A stretch of DNA of 64,000 bases, taken from NCBI RefSeq assembly GCF_013282725.1, contig NZ_CP054043.1:2418001-2482000 (forward strand), written 5' to 3'. The stretch is from Yersinia mollaretii ATCC 43969 (GTDB taxonomy: Bacteria > Pseudomonadota > Gammaproteobacteria > Enterobacterales > Enterobacteriaceae). Positions 18,201-29,127 of this stretch are shown here, one piece after another (within the stretch, counting starts at the first letter, position 1; every line of letters starts with the position of its first letter). The position numbers and the translations under genes are program-made. Below the pieces are notes generated by a model, which had not been told where the DNA came from, ran no database searches, and worked only from the letters and a program-made list of their open reading frames with translations.

Positions 18201-21200
18201 TTACTTCGCCTTATGATCAACAGCATGTGCGTGTTCGACATCTTCGTTTCTTCGGCTAAAGCGGCGGCGAACCACCACGAAGAAGACAGGAACGAAGAAG
18301 ATAGCCAATACGGTTGCGGTGACCATCCCACCCATTACACCCGTACCGACCGCGTTCTGTGCACCAGAACCGGCACCACTACTGATAACCAGCGGCATAA
18401 CCCCAAGGATAAAGGCCAGTGAGGTCATCAGAATTGGGCGCAGACGCATACGCACCGCTTCCAATGTTGACTCCACTAACCCCTTGCCTTCTTTGTCCAT
18501 CAAGTCCTTAGCGAACTCAACAATCAAGATGGCGTTTTTGGCCGATAGCCCAATGGTGGTCAACAAGCCAACCTGGAAGTAAACGTCGTTATTCAGGCCG
18601 CGCAGTGAGGCTGCCAATAACGCACCAACTACACCCAGTGGTACCACCAACATTACGGAGAATGGAATCGACCAACTTTCATATAGTGCAGCCAGACACA
18701 AGAAGACCACAATCAGCGAGATGGCGTACAGTGCGGGTGCTTGGTTACCCGACAGTCGTTCCTGATAGGACATACCCGTCCAGTCATAGCCGATACCGCT
18801 TGGTAACTTAGCCGCCAACTCCTGCATCAGATCCATTGCTTCACCGGTACTTTTCCCCGGTGCTGCTTGACCCAGAATCTCCATGGATGGTAAGCCGTTA
18901 TAACGTTCCAGTCGTGGTGAGCCATATTCCCATTTTGCGCTAGAGAAGGTGGCAAATGAGACCATTTGACCTGCGTTATTACGAACATACCACTTATCAA
19001 TATCACCCGGCAGCATACGGAATGGTGCACCAGCTTGTACGTAAACTTTCTTCACGCGACCACGGTCGATAAAGTCGTTTACATAGCTGCCGCCCATGGC
19101 AGAACCGAGGGTGGTATTGATATCAGAAATTGCGACGCCAAGTGCCTGCGCTTTTTCCTGATCAACTTCCACTTTGAACTGAGGTGTGTCTTCCAGTCCG
19201 TTAGGACGCACACCGACCAGCATATCCGGATGTTGCGCTACCATACCAAGCAGTTCGTTACGCGCTGCAGTTAATTTCTGATGCCCCACGTTACCCTGAT
19301 CAATCAACTGGAAGTCGAAGCCGGTTGCTGTACCCAATTCCACAATCGCTGGCAAGTTAAAGGCGAAAACCAAGCCGTCTTTAATTTGCGAGAAAGCCGC
19401 AGATGCGCGACCCACGATCGCAGGAACTTTGTTTTGCTCGCCCGGACGCTCATCCCAGTTTTTCAGACTAACGAATGCCAAACCGGTGTTCTGACCCTGA
19501 CCACTGAAACCGAAGCCGTTAACGGTAAATACTGAGTTAACCACGTCTTTTTCTTTGTCGAGATAGTAGTCAGTGACCTGATTCAACACTTTCTGCGTAC
19601 GTTCTTGTGTCGCGCCTGCAGGCATTTGCACCATGGTCAGGAACACGCCCTGATCTTCTTCCGGCAAGAATGAGGAAGGTAAGCGCAAGAACAACACGCC
19701 CATACCAATCACAATCACCAGATAGATCACCAGATAACGGCCAGTGCTGCGCAAAATATTGGCAACGCTGTCGGTGTAGTGGTGGGTGCTTTTCTCGAAC
19801 ATGCGGTTAAACCAACCGAAGAAGCCGGTTTTCGGCCCATGTTCGCCTTTGGCGATAGGTTTCAGCATCGTTGCGCACAATGCGGGTGTCAGAATCAATG
19901 CCACCAACACCGAGAGCACCATCGCCGAAACGATAGTGATGGAGAACTGACGATAAATCGCCCCCGTAGCGCCGCCGAAGAAGGCCATCGGGATAAATAC
20001 CGCAGACAGAACCATCGCGATCCCCACCAATGCACCCTGGATCTGCTCCATGGATTTTTTGGTGGCTTCTTTCGGCGGTAGCCCTTCCTCCTGCATAACA
20101 CGTTCGACGTTCTCGACGACCACAATGGCGTCATCCACCAATAGCCCTATCGCCAACACCATCCCGAACATCGTTAGGGTGTTTATCGAATAGCCAAAGG
20201 CCGAGAGAATAGCAAATGTCCCCAGCAACACGACCGGCACTGCAATCGTTGGAATCAACGTTGCACGGAAGTTTTGCAGGAACAGATACATCACCAAGAA
20301 CACCAAAATAATGGCTTCTACTAGCGTTTTAACCACTTCGTTAATCGAGATTTTAACGAACGGTGTGGTGTCATACGGGTAAACGACTTTCAACCCAGCG
20401 GGGAAAAATGGCTGCAATTTTGCCAGCTCAGCTTTTACCGCAGCCGAGGTGTTCAGGGCGTTAGCCCCTGTCGCCAGCTTGATACCGATACCTGCTGCCG
20501 GTTTACCGTTATAACGGGCAATGATGTTATAGCTTTCAGCACCCAGTTGAACGATAGCCACATCTTTTAGGCGAACCTGCGAACCATCAGTGTTCACTTT
20601 CAGCATGATCTGGCTGAACTCTTCAGCATTGGTCAAACGAGTCTGCGCAATGATGGATGAGTTCAGTTCCTGACCCGGTACAGGAGGTGTCCCGCCCAAC
20701 TGGCCAGCGGCAACCTGATTGTTTTGTACTTTAATCGCATTGATAACATCAACCGGCGTCAGGTTGTAGTTATTCAGTTTGTGCGGGTCCATCCAGATAC
20801 GCATCGCATATTGGGAACCAAACAGCTGAACATCACCTACACCCGTGGTACGGCTGATGGGATCTTTAACGTTAGAACCCACATAGTCAGCGATATCTTC
20901 TTGCTGCATGGTGCCGTCTTCAGAAATAAAGCCGGCCACCATCAGGAAGCTACTACTGGACTTTTCAACGCTCACACCTTGCTGCTGCACTTCTTGCGGC
21001 AGCAACGGCATGGCTAATTGCAGTTTGTTCTGGACCTGAACCTGAGCGATATCCGGGTCAGTGCCTGAGTTAAAGGTCAACGTCAACTGAACATTACCGG
21101 AGGAGTCACTGCTGGAAGACATATACAGCAGGTTATCGATACCGTTCATGTTCTGTTCGATAACCTGCGTCACTGTATTCTGAACAGTAGTCGCATCGGC

Positions 21201-21353
21201 GCCAGGGTAGTTGGCGGAGATTGAAATGGCCGGAGGCGCAATGGTCGGATATTGCGCAACAGGTAATTTCATGATCGCGAGTATACCGGCCAACATCAAA
21301 ATGATGGCGATAACCCAAGCGAAAATAGGGCGATCTATAAAGAACTTAGCCAT
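18201..21353 (-). CDS. acrB: RND multidrug efflux pump inner-membrane subunit AcrB
   Basis: The 1050-residue protein is a hydrophobe/amphiphile-efflux RND transporter with 12 membrane helices and two large periplasmic loops. It starts [20 protein letters not shown] as AcrB does. The proton-relay Asp pair lies in [18 protein letters not shown] and the relay lysine in [17 protein letters not shown]. With AcrA and TolC (not in this window) it exports antibiotics, bile salts, dyes and detergents using the proton gradient. It lies 16 bases downstream of acrA in one operon and has its own terminator downstream. Confidence 0.97.
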   Translation of the reverse strand: MAKFFIDRPIFAWVIAIILMLAGILAIMKLPVAQYPTIAPPAISISANYPGADATTVQNTVTQVIEQNMNGIDNLLYMSSSSDSSGNVQLTLTFNSGTDPDIAQVQVQNKLQLAMPLLPQEVQQQGVSVEKSSSSFLMVAGFISEDGTMQQEDIADYVGSNVKDPISRTTGVGDVQLFGSQYAMRIWMDPHKLNNYNLTPVDVINAIKVQNNQVAAGQLGGTPPVPGQELNSSIIAQTRLTNAEEFSQIMLKVNTDGSQVRLKDVAIVQLGAESYNIIARYNGKPAAGIGIKLATGANALNTSAAVKAELAKLQPFFPAGLKVVYPYDTTPFVKISINEVVKTLVEAIILVFLVMYLFLQNFRATLIPTIAVPVVLLGTFAILSAFGYSINTLTMFGMVLAIGLLVDDAIVVVENVERVMQEEGLPPKEATKKSMEQIQGALVGIAMVLSAVFIPMAFFGGATGAIYRQFSITIVSAMVLSVLVALILTPALCATMLKPIAKGEHGPKTGFFGWFNRMFEKSTHHYTDSVANILRSTGRYLVIYLVIVIGMGVLFLRLPSSFLPEEDQGVFLTMVQMPAGATQERTQKVLNQVTDYYLDKEKDVVNSVFTVNGFGFSGQGQNTGLAFVSLKNWDERPGEQNKVPAIVGRASAAFSQIKDGLVFAFNLPAIVELGTATGFDFQLIDQGNVGHQKLTAARNELLGMVAQHPDMLVGVRPNGLEDTPQFKVEVDQEKAQALGVAISDINTTLGSAMGGSYVNDFIDRGRVKKVYVQAGAPFRMLPGDIDKWYVRNNAGQMVSFATFSSAKWEYGSPRLERYNGLPSMEILGQAAPGKSTGEAMDLMQELAAKLPSGIGYDWTGMSYQERLSGNQAPALYAISLIVVFLCLAALYESWSIPFSVMLVVPLGVVGALLAASLRGLNNDVYFQVGLLTTIGLSAKNAILIVEFAKDLMDKEGKGLVESTLEAVRMRLRPILMTSLAFILGVMPLVISSGAGSGAQNAVGTGVMGGMVTATVLAIFFVPVFFVVVRRRFSRRNEDVEHAHAVDHKAK

Positions 21354-21369
21354 GAATTACCGGCTCCTT

Positions 21370-22557
21370 TTAAGACTTCTTCGCTGTATCAGCTGGGGCT
21401 GCTTCTGGTGCTGGAGTAGTAATTTCCTGCACTTTTACCTGTACGCCCGGTCTGATTTTTTGCAAGCCGGAAACAATAAGACGATCGCCTGCTTTCAACC
21501 CTTCAGTAACCAACCACTTATCACCAATGGCCTGATTAGCAACCAGCGTACGCAATTCAACTTTGTCATCGGCACCGACAACCATTGCTGTTGCTTCACC
21601 ACGTGGGTTACGTGTCACACCTTGTTGAGGCACTAACAGTGCGTCAGGTCTAACACCTTCATCCAGACGAGCGCGGACAAACATCCCCGGCAGCAAGGCT
21701 TCATTCGGGTTAGGGAAGATGGCACGAATGGTAATCGAACCTGTGGTTTCATCTACGGTTACACCAGAGAATTCCAGCGTACCGGTTTCAGCGTACTCAG
21801 TACCGTTTTCCAGTAACAAGCGAACCTTGGCTTTACCGTTTTCTTGTTTGAGCGTGCCATCAGCCAGCTCTTTTTTCAGACGTAAAAACTCATCGCTTGA
21901 TTGCGTTACGTCGACATACATCGGATCAAGCTGCTGAACCGTGGTCATCGCCGTTGCCTGACCACTGGTGACCAGCGCACCTTCAGTCACTGAAGATTTA
22001 CCGGTACGGCCACTGATTGGCGAGGTCACTTGAGTGTATGCCAGATTAATACGTGCCGTTTCTACTGCGGCTTTTGCGGCGAGAACCGTCGCATTAGCTT
22101 GCATGGCACTCGATACCGCCTGGTCATACTCTTGTTTACTGATGTAGTTAGTACCCAGTAATGGTTTGTAGCGATTCACTGTCAGACGTGCAATTTCAGC
22201 GGCAGCTTGTGCTTTGGCTAAATCACCTTTTGCGCTGTCATAAGCGGCCTGATAAGTGGCTGGGTCAATTTGATAAAGTGATGTTCCGGCGGTGACATCA
22301 CTGCCTTCAACATAGTTACGTTTAAGAATAATTCCGCTAACTTGCGGACGAACTTCTGCAACACGGAATGCGGACGTGCGGCCCGGTAGTTCGGTTGTGA
22401 TATTTAGTGGTGCCGCTTTCAATGTCACAATGCCGACTTCAGGTGCCTGTTGAGCATGGGCTTGCGCCGCATCTTTGTCATTACATCCTATAAGTACTAA
22501 GCTGCCTGAAAGTACCAGAATTGCAGCCAGAGGCATTACCCCTCTGTTTTTGCTCAT
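21370..22557 (-). CDS. acrA: RND efflux periplasmic adaptor AcrA
   Basis: This 395-residue membrane-fusion lipoprotein has a signal peptide ending in the lipobox LIGC (Cys25). It continues with the beta-barrel/lipoyl and alpha-hairpin regions (AAYDSAKGDLAKAQAAAEIARL) typical of AcrA. It bridges AcrB and the outer-membrane channel TolC. It is divergent from acrR, with an AcrR operator between them. Length and start agree with E. coli AcrA (397). Confidence 0.96.
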   Translation of the reverse strand: MSKNRGVMPLAAILVLSGSLVLIGCNDKDAAQAHAQQAPEVGIVTLKAAPLNITTELPGRTSAFRVAEVRPQVSGIILKRNYVEGSDVTAGTSLYQIDPATYQAAYDSAKGDLAKAQAAAEIARLTVNRYKPLLGTNYISKQEYDQAVSSAMQANATVLAAKAAVETARINLAYTQVTSPISGRTGKSSVTEGALVTSGQATAMTTVQQLDPMYVDVTQSSDEFLRLKKELADGTLKQENGKAKVRLLLENGTEYAETGTLEFSGVTVDETTGSITIRAIFPNPNEALLPGMFVRARLDEGVRPDALLVPQQGVTRNPRGEATAMVVGADDKVELRTLVANQAIGDKWLVTEGLKAGDRLIVSGLQKIRPGVQVKVQEITTPAPEAAPADTAKKS

Positions 22558-22649
22558 AGATAAACCTCAAGTGTCCGATTTTTAATTTAATTCAATGGAT
22601 CACAAGCTTTAAAACCCATTGCTGCGTAAATTATATGTGCGTGCTATGG

Positions 22650-22673
22650 TACATACATTCGTGAATGTATGTA
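22650..22673. promoter_or_regulatory. AcrR operator between acrA and acrR
   Basis: Arms TACATACATTC (22650-22660) and GAATGTATGTA (22663-22673) form a near-perfect 24-base palindrome with a GT centre, almost the same as the E. coli AcrR operator. It lies 28 bases before the acrR start and should control both divergent promoters. Confidence 0.92.
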
Positions 22674-22701
22674 AATCGCACCCCCTCGAAAAAACAACGC
22701 T

Positions 22702-23352
22702 ATGGCACGAAAAACCAAACAGCAAGCCGAAGAGACCCGGCAACAAATTCTAGATGCCGCAGTGCGGGAATTTTCTGCGCATGGCGTTTCCGGCACCTCG
22801 CTTACAGATATTGCTGCTGCCGCAGGTGTCACCCGTGGCGCAATTTACTGGCACTTCAAGAATAAGGTAGACCTGTTTAACGAAATTTGGGAGTTATCAG
22901 AGTCTAAAATTGATCAGCTCGAATCAGAGTATCAGGTAAAATATCCTGATAATCCACTCCGAATCTTACGTGAAATACTTATCTATGTTCTTGTTTCAAC
23001 GCGTGAGGATTGTCGACGCCGCGCATTGATGGAAATTGTCTTCCATAAATGTGAGTTTGTCGGTGAAATGTCCTCCGTCCATGATGCACGTAAAGTTCTT
23101 GATTTAGCTAGTTATGAGCGAATTGAAGCTGTTTTGCAAGGCTGTATTAATGCGAATCAATTGCCCGTCAATCTTGATACTTGTCGTGCTGCGATTATCA
23201 TGAGAGCTTATATTACAGGCTTGATGGAAAATTGGCTCTTTATGCCAGAAAGTTTTGATATAAAACAAGAGGCACCGATATTAATTGATGCTTATTTGGA
23301 CATGCTAGCCCACGGCCTTTCATTGCGTAAAGAGACTAATAGCAAGGTATAG
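22702..23352 (+). CDS. acrR: TetR-family repressor AcrR of the acrAB pump
   Basis: This 216-residue TetR regulator has the N-terminal helix-turn-helix [20 protein letters not shown] (about residues 34-53) and an alpha-helical ligand-binding domain. It represses acrAB and itself and is released by drugs and dyes that the pump exports. Its operator is visible upstream. The protein matches E. coli AcrR in length (215) and in the [14 protein letters not shown] start. Confidence 0.95.
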   Translation: MARKTKQQAEETRQQILDAAVREFSAHGVSGTSLTDIAAAAGVTRGAIYWHFKNKVDLFNEIWELSESKIDQLESEYQVKYPDNPLRILREILIYVLVSTREDCRRRALMEIVFHKCEFVGEMSSVHDARKVLDLASYERIEAVLQGCINANQLPVNLDTCRAAIIMRAYITGLMENWLFMPESFDIKQEAPILIDAYLDMLAHGLSLRKETNSKV

Positions 23353-23386
23353 GATTATCTGGAATGGCTTATATGAGGAGTGCGTT

Positions 23387-23740
23387 ATGAGTTCACTGGT
23401 TGTGATTGCCAATGGTGCCGCTTATGGTCATGAGTCATTATTTAATGCCCTGCGTCTATCCATTACCCTGAAAGAGCAACAAACCGATCTCGATTTACGC
23501 CTATTCTTGATGTCGGATGCTGTTATCGCCGGTATTCACGGGCAACAACCACGAGAAGGTTATCATCTGCAGCAGATGCTGGAAATTCTTACGGCACAAA
23601 ATGTCCCTGTTAAATTATGCAAAACCTGCGCCGATGCCCGTGGTGTGAGTGGATTAACACTAGTTGATGGTGTGGAAATTGGTACCTTGATAGAGCTGGC
23701 GCAGTGGACGCTGGCTGCCGAGAAAGTGCTAACATTCTAA
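23387..23740 (+). CDS. DsrE-family sulfur-relay-like protein, YchN type
   Basis: The 117-residue protein matches E. coli YchN in length and in motifs such as LDLRLFLMSDAV and AQNVPVKLCKTCADARG. The CKTC cysteine pair (about residues 77-80) is the likely active site of the DsrE/DsrF fold. These proteins form hexamers and carry or reduce sulfur species; the exact partner of YchN is unknown. A GAGGAG ribosome site precedes the ATG. It lies 34 bases behind acrR, an arrangement not found in E. coli, and could be cotranscribed with it. Confidence 0.85.
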   Translation: MSSLVVIANGAAYGHESLFNALRLSITLKEQQTDLDLRLFLMSDAVIAGIHGQQPREGYHLQQMLEILTAQNVPVKLCKTCADARGVSGLTLVDGVEIGTLIELAQWTLAAEKVLTF

Positions 23741-23927
23741 ATCACGAGGGTGACAGTGAATTGTCCTCCCAATCAATGTGAATGGCTGGTGGTTACATCC
23801 TATTCAATAACAATTGCGTAACTGCCCGCATAATTGCAGCTATTCGCGCGCTGAAAGACTTTTATTATTATGGCCCGAGACTGAACGTGATAGGATTTCA
23901 GCCTCTCTGTTGAAATGAAGTTCAATT

Positions 23928-26900
23928 ATGAACAGCAGATTTCGCAATCAATACGCCATACCACTCTCTTTGCCAATGATGGTGCCAGCAGGTCTATTTC
24001 TCTTGCGGCTCCGGGCAATGGTGATTCTGCTTATAATTTTGTTGTTATCCTCGCCACTCACGCTGGCATCAAGTATCAACATTGATGTGCCGACTCGCAG
24101 TGAAGTGCTCAGTCAGTTGGATGCATTATCAAAACAAAAAATATTGTCACCAGCGGAAAAACTCGCTCAGCAAGATCTGACTAAAACGCTGGAATACCTT
24201 GATACGATTGAGCGTACCAAACAGGAAGCTAATCAGCTTAAACAACAATTGGCGCAGGCCCCGGCGAAGTTGCGACAGGCAACCGAAGCACTGGATTCGC
24301 TTAAAGACAGTTCAGCAGATACTTTGACCCGCGAGTCACTGGCTAACTACTCATTGCGCCAGTTGGAGTCGCGTCTGAATGAAACGCTGGATGATTTGCA
24401 ATCCGCGCAGGAAGATCTCTCCGCTTATAACAGCCAGCTTATTTCCCTACAAACACAGCCGGAACGGGTACAGAGTGCGATGTACAACGCTTCGATGCGT
24501 TTGATGCAGATTCGCAATCAACTCAATGGGTTATCGCCAAATCAAGACGTTCTGCGCCCAAGTCAGCAGCAAGAGTTATTGACTGAACAGGTGATGCTAA
24601 ATGCACAGCTGGATTTGCAGCGTAAAAGTCTGGAAGCCAATACTACCCTACAAGATTTGCTGCAAAAACAACGGGATTACACCACTGCGCACATTAACCA
24701 ACTGGAGCGTTATGTCCAGATACTGCAAGAGGTGGTCAGTGGTAAACGGTTAATTCTCTCAGAGAAAACAGCCAAAGAAGCACAAGCACCTAATGATGCA
24801 ACGGACATCCAAAATGACCCGTTAGTCAGCCGTGAATTGGCGATTAACAAAGAGCTGAGCCAGCGGTTGATTAATGCCACGAAAGAGGGCAACACGCTGG
24901 TACAACAGAATATCAGGGTTAAAAACTGGCTGGACCGTGCTTTGCAATCTGAACGCAATTTAAAAGAGCAGATCACTGTATTACGCGGTAGCCTGCTACT
25001 TTCACGTATTCTCTACCAGCAGCAACTCAATTTACCGGCGTCTGGCTTAATGACCAATATGACGTCACGTATTGCTGACTTGCGGCTCGAACAATTTGAA
25101 ATTAATCAGCAGCGTGACAAGCTATTTCAGGGGGATGACTACATTCAAACCCTGATGAGCGACAGCAAAGAGAAGATCAGTCCTGATGTGGAAGATGCAC
25201 TCGGGCAAATTGTTGATATCCGGCGTGAACTACTGGACCAATTGAACAAGCAGTTAGGCAACCAACTAACACTGGCTATTAATCTGCAAATCAATCAACA
25301 GCAGCTACTCAGCGTCAATGAATCATTGCAACATACACTGACGCAGCAGATCTTTTGGGTTAGCAGTAATAAACCGATGGATTGGTCTTGGCTGAAAGCC
25401 TTACCGGGCGCGCTTAAAGCTGAACTAAGCAATTTCCACTTTACCCTGTCACTGGGGGATGTGGTGGCTGGTCTGATCAAATCACTGGTATTTCTGATCC
25501 CCATGCTGATTGCGGTGGGGGTGATCCGATCGCGCTATAAAATCATCAACAAACAGCTGGATAAGCTCGCCGCCGATGTCGGGCAATTAAAACACGACAG
25601 CCAAATGCATACACCCCATGCCATCATGCTTACTTTGCTGAAGGTGTTACCGGGGAGCTTAATCATCTTAGGCATCGGTTACTGGTGCCTGCGTTCAGAC
25701 TTCAATCTCAGTGAGTTCTTCTGGAGCTTCTTCCAACGTCTGGCCCTGTTCTGGCTGATATTTGACCTGACTTATCGCATGCTCTCGCCGGGTGGCATCA
25801 CTGAGCGACATTTTATGATCGCAGCCGATAGATGTGCGCACTATCGCCGTCAAATGGTGCGCTTGGGGGCGGCATTATTGCCAGTGATCTTCTGGTCTGC
25901 ATTGGGGGAGAAAAGTCCACTTCGGCTGGTCGATGATGTCATCGGGCAGGTTGTCATTGTGATCGCGCTGGCATTGCTGGCCTTGTTTGTCTTTCCATTC
26001 TGCCGTAATAGTTGGCGCGAAAAAGATTCCCATGCGGTACGGTTGCTTATTATTACCGCAGTAGCCGCAACCCCTATAATATTGATTGGTTTAATGGTTG
26101 CTGGCTATTTCTATACCACACTGCAACTGGCGGGGCGTTGGATTGATAGCCTGTACTTGCTGTTCTTGTGGAATATCGTTTATCTGACGGCGATTCGTGG
26201 GTTAGGGGTCGCGGCGCGGCGTCTGGCCTATCGGCGGGCGATAGCACGGCGGCAAAGTTTGGTGAAAGAGGGGGCTGAAGGCGGCGAACCTGTTGAAGAG
26301 CCGCCACTGGCTTTGGACCAAATTAACCAACAATCATTGCGTTTGACCACCATGGCGCTGTTCGTGATTTTCGCCACTTGCTTCTACTGGATATGGGCTG
26401 ACCTGATAACTGTTATCTCCTATCTGGACAGCATTTCGTTGTGGCACTACACCACAACAGTCGCGGGGGCGAGCGTTACACAGGCTGTGACATTGGGGAA
26501 TATGCTGGTGGCCTTAATGGCATTGGTGGTCGCCTATATTCTGACGCGTAACCTACCCGGTTTGCTGGAAGTGGTGGTGTTGTCGCGTCTACAATTGCGT
26601 CAGGGCACCTCCTACGCCATCACCACCATACTGACCTACCTTATTACCGCCATTGGGGGGATAACCGCGCTCAGCTCACTTGGGGTTTCGTGGGATAAAC
26701 TGCAATGGCTGGTGGCGGCGCTCTCTGTGGGTTTAGGATTTGGTTTACAGGAAATTTTTGCCAACTTTGTCTCCGGCTTGATTATTCTGTTCGAACGCCC
26801 TGTGCGTATCGGCGATACCATCACCATTGGTACCTTCTCGGGGAATGTCAGCAAAATACGTATTCGCGCGACAACTATTACTGATTTTGACCGCAAAGAA

Positions 26901-27380
26901 GTCATTATTCCGAACAAGGCGTTCGTGACTGAGCGGCTGATTAACTGGTCACTGTCAGATACGATTACTCGCATCATCATTAAAGTTGGCGTGGCGTATG
27001 GCTCTGATTTAGCGAAAGTAAAAGAGGTGCTCTTACAAGCCGCCCATGAAAATCCAAGGGTAATGACTGACCCTGAACCGCAGGTCTTCTTCCTGGACTT
27101 TGGCTCCAGCACTCTTGATCATGAGTTACGCTTGTATGTCCGTGAACTGCGAGATCGCAGCTATACGGTAGATGAGTTGAATCGGGCAATTGATAAATTA
27201 TGTCGCGAGAATGACATCAATATCGCGTTCAACCAGTTGGAAGTCTATTTGCATCAGCCTAACGGTACGCAAATTCAGGAAGTGAATCGCCCAATTGAAG
27301 CGAAAGAGTTACCTGTCGCGCAATCTAAACTGGGGGATACACAACCCGACTTACCTGATATCAATAAGCCACTCGCATGA
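23928..27380 (+). CDS. mscK: Mechanosensitive channel MscK (KefA)
   Basis: This 1150-residue inner-membrane protein has a signal peptide, a long periplasmic coiled-coil-rich region (about residues 50-480), about eleven membrane helices, and the MscS pore/beta domain near the C-terminus (GLGFGLQEIFANFVSGLIIL, then RPVRIGDTITIG). It opens under membrane tension and is modulated by external potassium, protecting cells against hypoosmotic shock. It is slightly longer than E. coli MscK (about 1120), mostly at the N-terminus, where the ATG at 23928 may be one of several possible starts. Position after acrR matches E. coli. Confidence 0.95.
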   Translation: MNSRFRNQYAIPLSLPMMVPAGLFLLRLRAMVILLIILLLSSPLTLASSINIDVPTRSEVLSQLDALSKQKILSPAEKLAQQDLTKTLEYLDTIERTKQEANQLKQQLAQAPAKLRQATEALDSLKDSSADTLTRESLANYSLRQLESRLNETLDDLQSAQEDLSAYNSQLISLQTQPERVQSAMYNASMRLMQIRNQLNGLSPNQDVLRPSQQQELLTEQVMLNAQLDLQRKSLEANTTLQDLLQKQRDYTTAHINQLERYVQILQEVVSGKRLILSEKTAKEAQAPNDATDIQNDPLVSRELAINKELSQRLINATKEGNTLVQQNIRVKNWLDRALQSERNLKEQITVLRGSLLLSRILYQQQLNLPASGLMTNMTSRIADLRLEQFEINQQRDKLFQGDDYIQTLMSDSKEKISPDVEDALGQIVDIRRELLDQLNKQLGNQLTLAINLQINQQQLLSVNESLQHTLTQQIFWVSSNKPMDWSWLKALPGALKAELSNFHFTLSLGDVVAGLIKSLVFLIPMLIAVGVIRSRYKIINKQLDKLAADVGQLKHDSQMHTPHAIMLTLLKVLPGSLIILGIGYWCLRSDFNLSEFFWSFFQRLALFWLIFDLTYRMLSPGGITERHFMIAADRCAHYRRQMVRLGAALLPVIFWSALGEKSPLRLVDDVIGQVVIVIALALLALFVFPFCRNSWREKDSHAVRLLIITAVAATPIILIGLMVAGYFYTTLQLAGRWIDSLYLLFLWNIVYLTAIRGLGVAARRLAYRRAIARRQSLVKEGAEGGEPVEEPPLALDQINQQSLRLTTMALFVIFATCFYWIWADLITVISYLDSISLWHYTTTVAGASVTQAVTLGNMLVALMALVVAYILTRNLPGLLEVVVLSRLQLRQGTSYAITTILTYLITAIGGITALSSLGVSWDKLQWLVAALSVGLGFGLQEIFANFVSGLIILFERPVRIGDTITIGTFSGNVSKIRIRATTITDFDRKEVIIPNKAFVTERLINWSLSDTITRIIIKVGVAYGSDLAKVKEVLLQAAHENPRVMTDPEPQVFFLDFGSSTLDHELRLYVRELRDRSYTVDELNRAIDKLCRENDINIAFNQLEVYLHQPNGTQIQEVNRPIEAKELPVAQSKLGDTQPDLPDINKPLA

Positions 27381-27423
27381 GACTATCTGGTAGGCGGAGA
27401 GAGAGGAGGTACAATGCTTGATT

Positions 27424-27456
27424 ATCTATAGGGTAAATTCTTCATACCCTATAGAT
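27424..27456. terminator. Stem-loop between convergent mscK and rsmS
   Basis: ATCTATAGGGTA (27424-27435) pairs perfectly with TACCCTATAGAT (27445-27456) around a 9-base loop. It lies between two convergent stop codons. There is no long T-run, so it may act partly as an RNA 3'-end stabiliser. Confidence 0.6.
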
Positions 27457-27457
27457 T

Positions 27458-27613
27458 TCAATCTGAGGTTTGATGGCGGAGCTTACGCTGATAATCAAGT
27501 TGCACGATCTCTAACGCCTTTAGTGCTGTTTCTGGCGCTATCTCATTGCATTCCAGCAGGTAGATAAGATCTACTGCCAGTTGTAATTCTGGTGACGCTT
27601 TTTCAACTGACAT
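27458..27613 (-). CDS. rsmS: Small conserved protein RsmS (YbaM), DUF2496
   Basis: This 51-residue gene starts MSVEKASPELQLAVDLIYLL and continues with a leucine/glutamate-rich helix (ETALKALEIVQLDYQRKLR). It matches E. coli YbaM in size and pattern (LAVDLI.LLE....P..ALRALDIV..DY..KL). In Serratia and Pectobacterium the homologue RsmS affects secondary metabolism; the molecular activity is unknown. It lies between mscK and priC as in E. coli. Confidence 0.85.
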   Translation of the reverse strand: MSVEKASPELQLAVDLIYLLECNEIAPETALKALEIVQLDYQRKLRHQTSD

Positions 27614-27804
27614 AATGTGACCAACACTTGGTTTTCAGTTAATGAGGAAAGTCTGGTGAGAATATCGCTTCGCGACAAAATTCCACCTGACTTGATTCAA
27701 TCCATCTCGCCAACATGCCTACGATTTGGATGGCGACGGTATAAAACATTATAGAAAACTATTCGCTGTCGAAACCCTAACGATTCAAAAAATGTGACAA
27801 ATAT

Positions 27805-28341
27805 TCAAAAACCGTTCTCTTTTTTCTCAATACTGCGCTCTATTCTGATCAACGCTTGTCGACAACGCATTAAACGGCCCTCCAGCGCCGCGAGCTCTTT
27901 TTGTATCTTTTGCTGCTCGGAGAGCAAGCTTTGTCGACCAAGTTGACTCTCTCTATCCTGAATCATGGCCAGTATACGCCGCTCATAATCCTGATGTTCA
28001 GCTAACTTATGATAAGGGTCCAATTTACTGTCTCTGGGTTCAGGATTGGATTTCCTTAACTTTTGAGTCGCCAACTCTCTTTGCAGGGCGGAGATTTGTG
28101 CAACCAACTTCTCAGCCAAAAAAGCGACCTGCTGAGTGCGATTCTCTGCCACTACTTGTTTCAGTTGCGCCATGTTTTTGCGCACTTCCTGTAGATAGTC
28201 GCGGAAACGGTTACCATGATTGCCAAAGAGATTCAGATCAAAACGGGCCTGCTGAGAGGGGGTGTTAGCTTGAGGGCCAACCTGAGTGGACAACGCTTCA
28301 ATTTGGCTTTCAAGCACCTGCAATAATTTTTCTGTACTCAT
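27805..28341 (-). CDS. priC: Primosomal replication protein PriC
   Basis: The 178-residue protein is helical and basic at its C-terminus. It shares PriC patterns such as ARFDLNLFGNHG, VAFLAEKLVAQISAL and EHQDYERRILAMIQDRESQL. PriC helps reload the DnaB helicase at stalled forks in the pathway that does not use PriA. The start is the ATG at 28341, eight bases behind CAGGAG, giving the family size (E. coli 175). A start further upstream at 28479 would add 46 unsupported residues. Confidence 0.9.
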   Translation of the reverse strand: MSTEKLLQVLESQIEALSTQVGPQANTPSQQARFDLNLFGNHGNRFRDYLQEVRKNMAQLKQVVAENRTQQVAFLAEKLVAQISALQRELATQKLRKSNPEPRDSKLDPYHKLAEHQDYERRILAMIQDRESQLGRQSLLSEQQKIQKELAALEGRLMRCRQALIRIERSIEKKENGF

Positions 28342-28532
28342 GCTGCTGCTCCTGGGCATTTTCCCGTCAGCTTGCCTTCGAATGGTTGCAGTTACAAGTA
28401 AGCGGGCGCTTAAATAAAATGGATATACAGAGATTGTGCGCATAATGGCAAGAATATCTGTTGATGATAACCAGTGCATGCGCTAATGATAAGTCATGGT
28501 AATGAGTGTTATAGTGTACGCAAAGGGAGTAT

Positions 28533-28913
28533 ATGTCTCGTTGGTTATTAATCATTTTAGGGTGGCTAGCGGTGGTATTGGCGACCTTGGGTGTCGTGCT
28601 TCCTCTTTTGCCCACTACGCCATTTTTGCTATTGGCCGCGTGGTGTTTTGCACGTTCCTCCCCCCGCTTTCATCATTGGTTGCTCTATCGCTCATGGTTT
28701 GGTAGTTATATCCGCACTTGGCAGCAACATCGTGCTTTGCCGCCGGGCGTTAAGTGGAAAGCAATATTAGTTACCGTGCTGACTTTCGCTATCTCACTCT
28801 GGTTAGTGAAAATTTGGTGGGTCAGGGGCTTATTACTGGTGATATTAACGGTGCTGTTGACCTTTATGTTGCGGATGCCAGTTATTGACCTATCGCAACA
28901 AAATAAGCGCTGA
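28533..28913 (+). CDS. ybaN: Inner-membrane protein YbaN (DUF454)
   Basis: This 126-residue protein has hydrophobic helices at about residues 4-38 and 75-115 and the DUF454 pattern LPLLPTTPFLLLAAWCFARSS followed by a basic loop. The function is unknown. The ATG follows AAAGGGAG. It is divergent from priC and lies upstream of apt as in E. coli. Confidence 0.92.
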   Translation: MSRWLLIILGWLAVVLATLGVVLPLLPTTPFLLLAAWCFARSSPRFHHWLLYRSWFGSYIRTWQQHRALPPGVKWKAILVTVLTFAISLWLVKIWWVRGLLLVILTVLLTFMLRMPVIDLSQQNKR

Positions 28914-29127
28914 GCCGTTCACACTAGTTGCATTTTAGTGTCAGTTTGCATAGATTTGAGCGTTTTCGTGCGCGGGGTGATCCCTCGTGGCGTCCTTAGG
29001 GTTAAGGATGCAGTAACTTGCGCTATCAGGGCATCATCGGTAGATAGAATAAGTTACTCAACTGATGCGATATGAGTATCAGTTGGCCGCGCTTTAGTAT
29101 GTACAGCAGTTTTATCAGGCACAAATT

